From: Pseudomonas fluorescens
GTDB taxonomy: Bacteria; Pseudomonadota; Gammaproteobacteria; Pseudomonadales; Pseudomonadaceae
Reading direction: 5' to 3'
NCBI RefSeq assembly: GCF_001902145.1
Contig: NZ_MRST01000025.1
Location: 186,001 to 250,000 of the forward strand
DNA: 64,000 nt
Shown: piece by piece, positions 45,180-54,103 of the stretch
Position numbering within the stretch: position 1 is the first letter of the stretch
Layout: each line of letters starts with the position of its first letter
Translations under genes and position numbers: made by a program
The notes under the pieces: generated by a model
The model's input: only the letters and a program-made list of their open reading frames with translations
What the model was told of the DNA's origin: nothing
Databases searched by the model: none

Positions 45180-45761
45180 TTACAGAACGCCGTGGCCTTG
45201 CAGAAACTTATAAATGTCATCTATCGCAGAGGGTGGGGCTACCTGGCGGGTGATCCAACCCAGACGATCAGCTGCCAGAGTGTTGACTTCAAGGTCGTCG
45301 AAAAAAATGATTTCTGCGCTGTTGAATCCAGTTAGCTCCTCCAAACGCCGATAAATTTCGATATCAGGCTTAGCGCATCGCTGCTCGAAAGAGAGAACGC
45401 TGATAAGACGCGGCTGGAATAATTCAAGGCTGCTCAAGTATGCCCAATGACTGGCATTCGTATTTGAAAGTAGAGAGACGGTTACTCCACTCTTGTGCAA
45501 CTGAGCGAGCAATTTATCTGAACCGGGCTGGGGTCCTTCGATGCGATGATGAACAAACCATGATTCAATATCCGACAACTCACATCGCCACTCAAATAAC
45601 GCCCTCAACGCATTCAAAAACTCCTGCCGTGCCAATCGGCCAACTCCGTACAACTGGGTGAGATGCGAATACTGCTCAACCTTCGTTTTGTCCACCGCAT
45701 GGGTGAAGCTTTTCAACCTGACCAGTACGTTGCCTACGTCGAAACAAATAAGCTGAGCCAT
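45180..45761 (-). CDS. HAD-superfamily hydrolase
   Basis: A 193-residue HAD subfamily IA protein (YihX-like). Motif I LICFDVGNVLVRL with nucleophile Asp8, motif II Ser/Thr in VSLLSNTNASHW, motif III Lys in RCAKPDIEIYRRL and motif IV acidic pair in EIIFFDDLEVN. It is the last gene of a four-gene operon; its ATG overlaps the NUDIX stop by one base. Likely a phosphatase of a small phosphorylated metabolite. Confidence 0.85.
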   Translation of the reverse strand: MAQLICFDVGNVLVRLKSFTHAVDKTKVEQYSHLTQLYGVGRLARQEFLNALRALFEWRCELSDIESWFVHHRIEGPQPGSDKLLAQLHKSGVTVSLLSNTNASHWAYLSSLELFQPRLISVLSFEQRCAKPDIEIYRRLEELTGFNSAEIIFFDDLEVNTLAADRLGWITRQVAPPSAIDDIYKFLQGHGVL

Positions 45762-46183
45762 TACAGCTCCCCATGGTCGGATGAATTGAATGTCCGGGAC
45801 ACGCCTCGCGCCCCCGACGCCGCATCAAAAATACGTACCTGACTGTTCTTTCTCATAGGTGTTGGAAGCGCGTGGATAGCGAAGAATCCAATCTCAGCGA
45901 TTTCACCATCAGCCAACCATGGGTCATTACCGACAATTGAGCATTCATAAGAGATCACCAGGTCTGACTTATGAGAGGCGTAGTAGATACCCACCAGGCG
46001 CTCAACAAGCACCTGATAGCCCGTCTCCTCATACACCTCGCGGGTTACCCCTTGCTCAGGCGTTTCATTATCCTCAAGCCGCCCCCCCGGAGTTGTCCAA
46101 CCGTATGGAGGGTAATTGCGCCTGACACACAAGACCTCACCTGACTGATTAAAAACCGAAGCAAATACGCCAATGGTGGTCAT
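45761..46183 (-). CDS. NUDIX hydrolase
   Basis: A 140-residue NUDIX protein. The Nudix box is complete: GGRLEDNETPEQGVTREVYE followed by ETGY, matching GX5EX7REUXEEXGU. N-terminal strand TIGVFASVFNQSGEVLCVRR and YPPYGWTTPGG fit the fold. The ATG at 46183 has AAGAGG upstream; a TTG at 46189 is less likely. Third gene of the operon. It probably hydrolyses a nucleoside-diphosphate-linked compound. Confidence 0.88.
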   Translation of the reverse strand: MTTIGVFASVFNQSGEVLCVRRNYPPYGWTTPGGRLEDNETPEQGVTREVYEETGYQVLVERLVGIYYASHKSDLVISYECSIVGNDPWLADGEIAEIGFFAIHALPTPMRKNSQVRIFDAASGARGVSRTFNSSDHGEL

Positions 46184-46199
46184 GACCAATACCTCTTAA

Positions 46200-46841
46200 T
46201 CAACCATTTGAACTGGCTCCGGCACGCCATTCGCCGGAGGGTGCCTCGCCTTGCACATAGGCCGGATTTCCATAGGCGAGATGATGGGCGGCAATGTCAC
46301 GAGTCACCACCGAGCCCGCACCTATGAACGCTCCTTCCCCTATCGTCACGTGGCCTAACAGTGTGCACCCGCTGCCGATCTTCGATTTGCTGAGAATGCG
46401 CGGAGCACATAAGATTTCACCGTGTCTCCAGCGCATTTCATTGTCATTGATTGTCACCACGCGCGCGCCAATCTGTACTTCATTACCGATATGGCAACCG
46501 CCAGTGATATGGGTCAACGCTGAAATCCGGACGTGATCGCCAATCTGCGCATCTCGCTCAATGCATACCAAGTGCGAAATGACGCAGTCGTTGCCGATAT
46601 TTACTCCAGCGCGAATCACGGATTGATGTCCGATAACCGTGTTCTGACCTATTTCAACACCCGAGCAAATAATAGCGCCGGCTCGAATATGGGCACCTTC
46701 ACCTATCACCGTCATCCCGTAGCTTTGGCCATCGTCTTCGCAGGGAACGAACTGTGCCGACTCACAAATGCGAGCATCCTGCACGATACTAACCAACCCT
46801 ATACGCTCAGCCTCATGCAAGGTCATTAATTTATTCACCAT
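46200..46841 (-). CDS. Left-handed beta-helix (hexapeptide) acyltransferase
   Basis: A 213-residue O- or N-acyltransferase with many hexapeptide turns (IGEGAHIRAGAIICSGVEIG, IGHQSVIRAGVNIGNDCVIS, IGDHVRISALTHITGGCHIG, IGSGCTLLGHVTIGEGAFIG). This resembles sugar-nucleotide acetyltransferases such as WbpD/PglD. The catalytic His candidate is in SHLVCIERDA. The ATG at 46841 has AAGGGA upstream, and the gene overlaps the preceding acyl-CoA dehydrogenase gene by 7 bp. Confidence 0.83.
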   Translation of the reverse strand: MVNKLMTLHEAERIGLVSIVQDARICESAQFVPCEDDGQSYGMTVIGEGAHIRAGAIICSGVEIGQNTVIGHQSVIRAGVNIGNDCVISHLVCIERDAQIGDHVRISALTHITGGCHIGNEVQIGARVVTINDNEMRWRHGEILCAPRILSKSKIGSGCTLLGHVTIGEGAFIGAGSVVTRDIAAHHLAYGNPAYVQGEAPSGEWRAGASSNG

Positions 46842-48019
46842 AGCTGGCGCTCCCTTGACCACTTTGGGGAGACTGCCTGGCGGCCTAGCGAAAGGCTATA
46901 TAGTGTCTCCCCCAACAATCCACGCGCTACCTGACCGCGAAGCACATCAGGTGTCCCATCAGCGATTCTCAGCCCCAACAAATCGCGCAGGTTTTTTTCC
47001 AGGCCGGTACTCACGCAGCAACCCTCTGCCCCATGAATCAACATCGCCCACTGCGCGGCAGCGATCGCGATTTCTACGCTTTCAGCTTTCGCCATCGCCG
47101 CGTCGATGTAGCAATACGCTTGTTTATCCAATCGCAGTGCCGTGCTTTGCACCAGCAACCACGCCATATGTAAGCGCGCAGCGTGCTGGGCATACCCCTG
47201 TTGCAGGTGAGTGAAACGACCTATCGGGCCATCGAAAGCCTGACGGTGCTGCAACCGCTCTTTGCAGCGATCCAGAGTCGCCTGCGCAGCGCCTATTGCG
47301 GCCGCCGCCATTGCACAGCGCCAGTACGAAAAGTGCGTTGAAAAAAGGCTGAATCCCTGTCCCTCCCCGCCGACACGATGCTGCTTGGGAACAAATACTT
47401 GATTGAGTTCCAGTGCCCCCCACGAACGGCCTTGAAGACCCAGCGCGGGAATATCATGGACAACGATGCCGTCTGCGCTGGCCGGTACCAGAAAAACACT
47501 CAAGCTACGATCCAACCCTGCGACGTTGGCAAACACGACGTACAGATTGGCCTGCCGCAACCGAGCGACATAGTGCTTGCAGCCCGTTAGTGTGTATCCG
47601 CCCTCACATCTGACCGCAGTGGTTTGCAGTGAGTGAAGATCAGAACCACCGCTGGCCTCAGTAATGCAGATAGCCGCAAAACTTTCACCAGAGGCAACAT
47701 CGCGTAGAAACGCTTCAAATGCTTGTCCTTTTGCCAAGCTCAAGAGGCGTCCATGACCGAGCCCGGGAACATCCCGAAGGTCCAAACTCAAGCCGCCAAA
47801 AAAACGAAAAAGATTAACCATTTGTGCTGCGCCATGAGCATCGATACCCCGACGAGTGCGAGCACAATCCAATCGGCACAACTCAGGAATTGTCGAGCGC
47901 CATACAATCGGCGAATGAAAGTCCGGCGTGCCATCAAGCGCGTTAAAACACTCAATAACTTTAGAAGCTGTTTTGTCGTCAAACAGGCGAACGAGCTCTG
48001 ATTCGTTAAGCCGAGACAT
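46835..48019 (-). CDS. Acyl-CoA dehydrogenase-like flavoprotein
   Basis: A 394-residue protein of the acyl-CoA dehydrogenase fold. Seen: FAAICITEASGGSDLHSLQTTA (the TEP.GSD FAD/substrate segment, here TEASGGSD), GYTLTGCKHYVA, GLQGRSWGALELNQVFVP, and the C-terminal IHGAEGCCVSTGLEKNLRDL, DGTPDVLRGQVARGLLG. First gene of the operon; the start ATG 48019 has GGGGG upstream. Nearby enzymes suggest a small biosynthetic role rather than beta-oxidation. Substrate unknown. Confidence 0.78.
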   Translation of the reverse strand: MSRLNESELVRLFDDKTASKVIECFNALDGTPDFHSPIVWRSTIPELCRLDCARTRRGIDAHGAAQMVNLFRFFGGLSLDLRDVPGLGHGRLLSLAKGQAFEAFLRDVASGESFAAICITEASGGSDLHSLQTTAVRCEGGYTLTGCKHYVARLRQANLYVVFANVAGLDRSLSVFLVPASADGIVVHDIPALGLQGRSWGALELNQVFVPKQHRVGGEGQGFSLFSTHFSYWRCAMAAAAIGAAQATLDRCKERLQHRQAFDGPIGRFTHLQQGYAQHAARLHMAWLLVQSTALRLDKQAYCYIDAAMAKAESVEIAIAAAQWAMLIHGAEGCCVSTGLEKNLRDLLGLRIADGTPDVLRGQVARGLLGETLYSLSLGRQAVSPKWSRERQLW

Positions 48020-48144
48020 ACCGCCCCCGGGCCTAAGCAGCGTGAACAAAGGAAGCTTTTTTCTACGCCTCTTGACGGTGACTGACAAACACCTCCTCGG
48101 TCTCGCGGCAGACCTTAATTGTCAGGTCATCCTATGAAGGTTGG

Positions 48145-49437
48145 CTAAACCATTTCCCGCAACCGATACCACAACATCCCCAACGCCAGCAGTGGCGAGC
48201 GCAGCGCCTTGCCACCGGGAAAGGTCATGTGCGGCACCTGGCTGAAGATATCCAGGCCCTGGCTTGCGCCCGCATGTATCCCTTCGGCCAGCAGCCGTGC
48301 GCACCAGTGCGTCACGTTCAAGCCGTGGCCGGAATAGCCTTGGGCATAGAACACATTCGGGTATTGCTTGAGCCGCCCGACCTGGGGAAAACGGTTGGCG
48401 GTGATGCCGATCTTGCCGCCCCACTGGAATTCGATAGCCGTGTTGGCCAACTGTGGGAACACCTTGAGCATTTTCGGGCGCATGTACGCGGCGATGTCCT
48501 GGGGATCGCGCCCCGAGTAGTGGCAGGCACCACCGAACAACAGGCGCCGGTCGGCGGTCAGCCGGTAGTAATCCAGGCCGACTTTCTGGTCGCACAGCGC
48601 CAGGTTCTGTGGGATCAACTGCTGGGCCACAGGCTCTGGCAGTGGCTCGGTGGCGATGATGTAGCTGCCTGCCGGCAGTACCTTGCCGCTCAAGCGTGGC
48701 TCCAGTTCCTCAAGATGGGCATTGCATGCCAGCACCAGGTTGGCTGCGCGCACGCTGCCGCCTGTGCAGCGCACCTGCACCGTCTCGCCATGGATCAGCT
48801 CCAGCACCGGGCTGTGCTCAAAGATACGCACCCCAAGGGCCTCGGCCGCCTGCGCTTCACCCAATACCAGGTTGAGCGGGTGCAGATGCCCGGAACCCAT
48901 GTCGACCAGGCCGCCGGCATACACCGTCGAGCCCACCACCTGCGCCATATCTTGCGGGCCGACCAGCCGCGTTTCATGGGCATACCCCATGGCCGCCAGG
49001 TGCGCCTGTTCGCCCTTGAACGCGGCGAACTGCGCCGGAGTATTGGCGAGTTCGCAAAAGCCCCAGCGCAGGTCACAGTCGATGCCGTGCTCGGCAATGC
49101 GCTGGCCCACCAGGGCGACCGAGTCGATACCGGCCCGCTCCATATAGCGCACGCCCTCCTCGCCCACGTATTTGGCAAACCCGGAGACATCATGGCCGAT
49201 GCCACGGATCAATTGCCCACCGTTGCGCCCGCTGGCGCCCCAACCGATGCGGCGCGCCTCCAGCAGGATCACCGAAAGCCCGCGCTGGGCCAGTTCAATG
49301 GCGGTGTTGACCCCGGTAAAGCCACCGCCGATCACACACACATCGGCGCTCAGGTCTGCCTCAAGTGCGGGCCGCTGCGCCATGGCATTCGCCGAAGCGC
49401 GGTAATAGGACGGGGCGTGTTCATTGGGCTGAATCAT
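48145..49437 (-). CDS. FAD-dependent oxidoreductase, gamma-glutamylpolyamine oxidase type
   Basis: A 430-residue PuuB-like flavoprotein that probably oxidises gamma-glutamylputrescine or a related polyamine derivative. Seen: Rossmann motif VCVIGGGFTGVNTAIELAQ, GWGASGRNGGQLIRGIG, YYRLTADRRLLFGGA, and FYAQGYSGHGLNVTHWCARLLAEG. It overlaps the binding-protein gene by 4 bp (ATGA). Together with the GS-like gene it follows the glutamylation route of polyamine breakdown. Confidence 0.85.
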   Translation of the reverse strand: MIQPNEHAPSYYRASANAMAQRPALEADLSADVCVIGGGFTGVNTAIELAQRGLSVILLEARRIGWGASGRNGGQLIRGIGHDVSGFAKYVGEEGVRYMERAGIDSVALVGQRIAEHGIDCDLRWGFCELANTPAQFAAFKGEQAHLAAMGYAHETRLVGPQDMAQVVGSTVYAGGLVDMGSGHLHPLNLVLGEAQAAEALGVRIFEHSPVLELIHGETVQVRCTGGSVRAANLVLACNAHLEELEPRLSGKVLPAGSYIIATEPLPEPVAQQLIPQNLALCDQKVGLDYYRLTADRRLLFGGACHYSGRDPQDIAAYMRPKMLKVFPQLANTAIEFQWGGKIGITANRFPQVGRLKQYPNVFYAQGYSGHGLNVTHWCARLLAEGIHAGASQGLDIFSQVPHMTFPGGKALRSPLLALGMLWYRLREMV

Positions 49438-50522
49438 CGGTTGGACTTCACTTTGCTCCAGGCGCGGGTCATCACGCGCATGGTCGCCGGTGTTGGCGTG
49501 GTGGAAATATAGAGTTTGTCGAGTACGTCCTGGGGCGGGTACACCTCAGGATTGTTCACCAGCTGCGCAGGCATGAACGGCTTGGCGGCCGGATTGGCGT
49601 TGGCATAGCCCACCGAGGCGCTGACCTTGGCAATCACCTCAGGCTCAAGCAGGTAGTTGATGAACGCATGAGCTTGTTTGGGGTTGCTCGCGTCGGCCGG
49701 AATCGCCAGCAGGTCGAACCACAGGTTGGAGCCTTCCTTGGGGATCGAGTACGCAATGTTCACCCCGTTCTTGGCTTCCTTGGCGCGGTTGGCGGCCTGG
49801 AACACATCGCCGGAATAACCGAAGGCCACGCAGATATTGCCGTTGGCCAGGTCCGAGATGTACTTGGAGGAGTGGAAATAGGTGATGTACGGCCGCAGCG
49901 TCAGCAGCTTGGCTTCGGCCTGCTTGTAGTCCTCGGCATTCTCGCTGCGTGGGTCCTTGCCCATGTAGTTGAGAATCGCCGGGAACAGCTCATCCGCTGA
50001 ATCGAGGAAGGCCACGCCGCATTCATGCAGCTTCTTGATATTTTCCGGTTCAAACAGCACCGCCCACGAATCAATGCGGTCGATACCCAGCACTTGCTTG
50101 ACCTTGTCGACGTTGTAGCCAATGCCATTGGTACCCCACAGGTACGGCACCGAGTGCGCATTACCGGGGTCGTTCTGCTCCAGTAACTTGAGCAGCTTGG
50201 GGTCCAGGTTCTTGAAGTTGGGCAACTGCGCGCGGTCGAGCTTCAGGAAAGCGCCGGCCTTCACCTGGCGCGCCAGGAAATGGTTGGACGGCACCACCAC
50301 GTCATACCCGGTGCGCCCGGCCAACAACTTGCCCTCCAGGGTTTCGTTGGAGTCGAACACATCATAGATCACCTTGATGCCGGTCTTGGCCTGGAAGTCC
50401 GCCAAGGTGGTCTCGCCAATGTAATCGGTCCAGTTGTAGACACTCACCGTCGGCGCCGCCTGGCCGGCACTGCTGAACGCCGCGACCAGGGCCAATGGAA
50501 GAAGCTTGTTCACAAGACGCAT
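49434..50522 (-). CDS. Polyamine ABC transporter substrate-binding protein (PotF/SpuD-like)
   Basis: A 362-residue periplasmic protein. Signal peptide about 1-22 (MRLVNKLLPLALVAAFSSAG, cut after GQA). Seen: VSVYNWTDYIGETTLADFQAKTG, ANRAKEAKNGVNI, DLLAIPADASNPKQAHAFINYLLEPEVIA, all typical of putrescine/spermidine binding proteins. The companion permease and ATPase genes are not adjacent, so it may work with transporter parts encoded elsewhere. Confidence 0.9.
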   Translation of the reverse strand: MRLVNKLLPLALVAAFSSAGQAAPTVSVYNWTDYIGETTLADFQAKTGIKVIYDVFDSNETLEGKLLAGRTGYDVVVPSNHFLARQVKAGAFLKLDRAQLPNFKNLDPKLLKLLEQNDPGNAHSVPYLWGTNGIGYNVDKVKQVLGIDRIDSWAVLFEPENIKKLHECGVAFLDSADELFPAILNYMGKDPRSENAEDYKQAEAKLLTLRPYITYFHSSKYISDLANGNICVAFGYSGDVFQAANRAKEAKNGVNIAYSIPKEGSNLWFDLLAIPADASNPKQAHAFINYLLEPEVIAKVSASVGYANANPAAKPFMPAQLVNNPEVYPPQDVLDKLYISTTPTPATMRVMTRAWSKVKSNR

Positions 50523-50547
50523 ATCGTCACCCCTCTTATGCTTGTTT

Positions 50548-51906
50548 TCAGACGCTCAACAGCAGGAACTCACGTTCCCAGGAACTGATCACCCGCTTGA
50601 AATTTTCATGCTCGGCGCGCTTGACCGCGACATAGCCGCGCACGAATTTCTCGCCCAGGTACTGCTTGACCGTGTCGCAATCCTCCATGCGCGCCAGCGC
50701 ATCTTCGAGGGTGAACGGCAGGCGCAGGTTGCGGCGTTCATAGGCGCGGCCTTCCACCGGGGCACTGGGTTCGATGTGCTCGATCATCCCCAGATAACCA
50801 CACAACAGGCTCGCGGCAATGGCCAGGTACGGGTTGGCATCGGCCCCCGGCAGGCGGTTTTCCACGCGCATCGCCTCGGGGCTGGACGTGGGTACGCGCA
50901 GGCCGACGGTGCGGTTCTCTTCGCCCCATTCGACGTTGACCGGCGCCGAGGTGTCCGGCAGGAAGCGGCGGAACGAGTTCACGTTGGGGGCAAACATCGG
51001 CAGCAGCTTGGGGATGTACTTCTGCAGGCCGCCGATGTGATGCAGGAACAACGGGCTCATGTTGCCGTCGGCATCGACAAACACCGGTTTGCCGGTGGCA
51101 ATCTCCACCACGCTCTGGTGCAAATGCATGGCGCTGCCCGGTTCATCGGCCACCGGCTTGGCCATGAAGGTGGCGGCGACGTTGTGCTTGAGGGCGGCCT
51201 CGCGCAAGGTGCGCTTGAACACCGTGATCTGGTCGGCCAGGTCCAGGGCGTCGCCGTGGCGGAAGTTGATTTCCATCTGCGCCGGGCCGTCTTCGTGGAT
51301 CAGGGTGTCGAGGTCCAGGCCCTGGGCTTCGCACCAGTCATAGACATCTTCGAACAGCGGGTCGAATTCGTTGGCCGCATCGATAGAGAACGACTGACGG
51401 CCGGTTTCGGCACGGCCGGAACGGCCAATCGGGGTTTTCAATGGCAGGTCCGGGTCTTCGCAGCGCTGAGTCAGGTAGAACTCCATTTCCGGCGCGACAA
51501 TCGGCTGCCAGCCTTGGTCGGTGTAGAGCTGCAGGACTTTCTTCAACACATTGCGCGGCGACAGTTCGATGGGGTTGCCCTGCTTGTCGAAGGTGTCGTG
51601 GATCACGATGGCGGTGGGTTCGATGGCCCACGGCACTACGTAAGTGGCGTTGGCGACCGGGCGGCAGATCATGTCGATATCGGCCGGGTCCAGCAGGTCG
51701 TAGTAGATGTCGTCGTCGACAAAGTCCCCGGTTACCGTTTGCAGCAACACACTTTCCGGCAGGCGCATGCCTCGCTCATGCAGGAACTTGTTGGTGGGCG
51801 CAATTTTGCCGCGTGCGATGCCAGTCAAGTCACTGATCACGCATTCGACTTCGGTAATCTTGTGTTCTTTCAGCCAAGTGGACAGCTGATCGAAGGGGGC
51901 GTTCAT
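50548..51906 (-). CDS. Glutamine synthetase-like gamma-glutamylpolyamine synthetase
   Basis: A 452-residue GS-fold ligase (PuuA/SpuI type). Seen: VAPEMEFYLTQR, MEINFRHGDALDLADQ, metal-binding His in SAMHLHQSVVE, NPYLAIAASLL, and EWGEENRTVGLRVPTS in place of the classic adenylylation/ATP segments. No Tyr adenylylation site of housekeeping GlnA is evident. It would attach glutamate to putrescine or an amine. ATG 51906 follows GAGGT. First gene of the operon. Confidence 0.9.
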   Translation of the reverse strand: MNAPFDQLSTWLKEHKITEVECVISDLTGIARGKIAPTNKFLHERGMRLPESVLLQTVTGDFVDDDIYYDLLDPADIDMICRPVANATYVVPWAIEPTAIVIHDTFDKQGNPIELSPRNVLKKVLQLYTDQGWQPIVAPEMEFYLTQRCEDPDLPLKTPIGRSGRAETGRQSFSIDAANEFDPLFEDVYDWCEAQGLDLDTLIHEDGPAQMEINFRHGDALDLADQITVFKRTLREAALKHNVAATFMAKPVADEPGSAMHLHQSVVEIATGKPVFVDADGNMSPLFLHHIGGLQKYIPKLLPMFAPNVNSFRRFLPDTSAPVNVEWGEENRTVGLRVPTSSPEAMRVENRLPGADANPYLAIAASLLCGYLGMIEHIEPSAPVEGRAYERRNLRLPFTLEDALARMEDCDTVKQYLGEKFVRGYVAVKRAEHENFKRVISSWEREFLLLSV

Positions 51907-52043
51907 AAGGACCTCGTCTTGGGTGGGATGCGACGCCGGGTTGTACTCCCAGCGCATTGAGGTCTATCTTGGGCCAGCCTTGAAACGGCATCTATCCACT
52001 TTGCACGCAGCACAACGCACCAATAGAGTGCGCACGGATCACC

Positions 52044-52940
52044 ATGACACAGGCAACCGCTTTGCGCGTACAGGCCTTCGCCACCGGCGATGTGGCCGCC
52101 CAATGCAGTGCGACACCCGGCTGGGTGCAGCAGTACCAGCAGATGTCCCCGGGGCATTTTGCCGGGCGGGTGCGCTACCTCGACCTGCAAGGCGTGCAGG
52201 TCTACGAAGAGTGCATGAACACCCGGGTGGAGCAGCATTTCAACGCACCTGCCGGCGCCCTGGCGTTTTGTTTCGACGCCAGTGACAACGCGCTGTACCT
52301 GCTCAATGGCGAAAGCCGCAACACCTGGATCACCCCGGTAAACTACCGCGAAGTAGCCGTAGTGTTCGGCCCGCAGTTTGTCCAGCGCCAGGGCCTGGAT
52401 ATGGCCAAGCTCGAAGGCCTGTTCATGGCACCGCTGACCTGTCGGCAAAATGCGCTGTTCACTCGCTGGCTGAGCGGCACCCTTACGCGCCTGTCGGCAC
52501 TGACCGACCCCATCAGCCGCGATGCCCTCACCCAGCAACTGCTCGACGACTGCCTGTTTATCCTCGATAACGCCTGCGTGTGCCTGGACGGCAGTTCCTT
52601 GCAAAAGCGCAATGAAGAACGCCAATTGATGGCGCGCATCGGCGAATGGGCGGCGGATGCACCGGATGAAACCGCCAACCTGTTGGAACTGGCGCAGATT
52701 GCGGGTGTGCCGTTGCGCCAATTGCAGCAAGGGTTCAAGACCTACACAGGGATGAGCCCGGCGCAGTGGTTGCGGTTGCGCCGCTTGAACGGGGCGCGGC
52801 GGGAGTTGCTGAGCACGACCGACACCACGGTGGCCGAGGTCGCGATGAATTGGTCGTTCTGGCATTTGGGGCGATTTTCAAACAGCTACCGGGCGCTTTT
52901 TCAGGAGTTGCCCAGCGAAACCCTGAAACGCTCCAGCTGA
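52044..52940 (+). CDS. AraC-family transcriptional regulator
   Basis: A 298-residue regulator with a C-terminal AraC HTH (about 210-295: LLELAQIAGVPLRQLQQGFK, TGMSPAQWLRLRRLNGARREL, DTTVAEVAMNWSFWHLGRFS). The N-terminal domain is of the EutR-like type. It is divergent from the gamma-glutamylpolyamine synthetase operon, with a 137-bp spacer, so control of that operon is likely. Confidence 0.87.
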   Translation: MTQATALRVQAFATGDVAAQCSATPGWVQQYQQMSPGHFAGRVRYLDLQGVQVYEECMNTRVEQHFNAPAGALAFCFDASDNALYLLNGESRNTWITPVNYREVAVVFGPQFVQRQGLDMAKLEGLFMAPLTCRQNALFTRWLSGTLTRLSALTDPISRDALTQQLLDDCLFILDNACVCLDGSSLQKRNEERQLMARIGEWAADAPDETANLLELAQIAGVPLRQLQQGFKTYTGMSPAQWLRLRRLNGARRELLSTTDTTVAEVAMNWSFWHLGRFSNSYRALFQELPSETLKRSS

Positions 52941-52960
52941 AAAAACACGCTTGACCTTGT

Positions 52961-52988
52961 GGGAGGGACAGGCCAAACCGTCCCTCCC
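52961..52988. terminator. Bidirectional hairpin between AraC regulator and acoC
   Basis: Inverted repeat GGGAGGGAC/GTCCCTCCC with a 10-base loop, between the convergent stop codons at 52940 and 53000. Confidence 0.8.
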
Positions 52989-52999
52989 TTGAACCTCAA

Positions 53000-54103
53000 T
53001 CAGGGCTGCGCTTTCAAAAAGGTGGAGATCAGTTGATTGACCTGCTCCGCCGCCTCAAGCTGCACCATATGCCCCTGCCCCGGCAGTACATGCACCTGAG
53101 CCTGCAGCCCTTGGGCGTGGCTTGCCGGGATGATCGCATCGTCACTGCCCCAGATCACCAGGCTCGGCTGGCGGCCCACCTCGCTGCGAAGATCCAGTAT
53201 CTGCCGCCCGCCATCGAACAGCTTGTGATCGAGCTGGCGCAACGCTTGATCCACCCCTTCCAGGCGCTTGAACTTGAGCATGTCCTCCAGCATCTGCCGC
53301 GTCACCAGCGCAGGGTTACTGAACAGTTGAGTCAATGGCGGCTTGAGCGCGTTACGGTTGTTGGCCTCGACAAAACCTCGCAGGTAATCTCCGTTGATAT
53401 CGGTACCCAGACCGGCGCTGGCGATCAGGATGATGGAGGCGATACGTGCAGGCGCCAGGCTGGCGACGGTGAGGGTCACCAGCCCACCCATGGAGTGGCC
53501 GGCCAAATGCACACGGTCGAGCGCCAGGTGGTCGAGCAATGCCAGTACGGCGTGACTGAGTTCGGCGGCGTCTCCCGTTTGCAGAGACTTGCCCGACTCC
53601 CCGTGCCCCGGCAGGTCCAGGGCAATCACCCGGCGTTCGGCGGCCAGGGCCGGTTGATTGAACAACCAGTTGTTCAGATCGCCCCCGAAGCCGTGCACCA
53701 ATACCAGTGGCGTGCCGCCCTCACCGATGTCCAGATAACGCAGCAAGCGCCCGCCCACCTCGACTTTTTGTGCGCTGGGGCCGGCCTCTTCGGCTTCGGC
53801 GGCACTGGAAATGAACCCGGCGTTGAAGCGTTCGATCACGCTATCGATCTGAGCCTCCGTCGCCTCGCCCTCCACCACAATTCCCAGTAGAGCGCCCACC
53901 GGCAGGGTTTCATCACTGAGCGCCAGCACCCGACGCAGCACGCCGCTAAAAGGTGCCTCGACACTGCTGGAGATCTTGTCGGTCTCCACATCCAGCACTT
54001 CCTCGCCCTTCTCTACTCGGTCGCCGGGTTGTTTGAGCCAGACATCGATGCGGCCCTCGGTCATCGACAGTCCCCACTTGGGCATGGTCAGGGTATGAAT
54101 CAT
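53000..54103 (-). CDS. acoC: Acetoin dehydrogenase E2 component (dihydrolipoyl acetyltransferase)
   Basis: A 367-residue AcoC-type protein with two parts: an N-terminal lipoyl domain (about 1-78, lipoyl Lys in VETDKISSSVEAP) and a C-terminal alpha/beta-hydrolase-fold acyltransferase (about 125-365) with nucleophile Ser in LAGHSMGGLV and a His near GQGHMVQLE. It transfers the acetyl group to CoA in acetoin cleavage. Start overlaps the acoB stop by 4 bp. No dihydrolipoamide dehydrogenase (E3) gene is nearby, so E3 must be shared with other complexes. Confidence 0.92.
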   Translation of the reverse strand: MIHTLTMPKWGLSMTEGRIDVWLKQPGDRVEKGEEVLDVETDKISSSVEAPFSGVLRRVLALSDETLPVGALLGIVVEGEATEAQIDSVIERFNAGFISSAAEAEEAGPSAQKVEVGGRLLRYLDIGEGGTPLVLVHGFGGDLNNWLFNQPALAAERRVIALDLPGHGESGKSLQTGDAAELSHAVLALLDHLALDRVHLAGHSMGGLVTLTVASLAPARIASIILIASAGLGTDINGDYLRGFVEANNRNALKPPLTQLFSNPALVTRQMLEDMLKFKRLEGVDQALRQLDHKLFDGGRQILDLRSEVGRQPSLVIWGSDDAIIPASHAQGLQAQVHVLPGQGHMVQLEAAEQVNQLISTFLKAQP

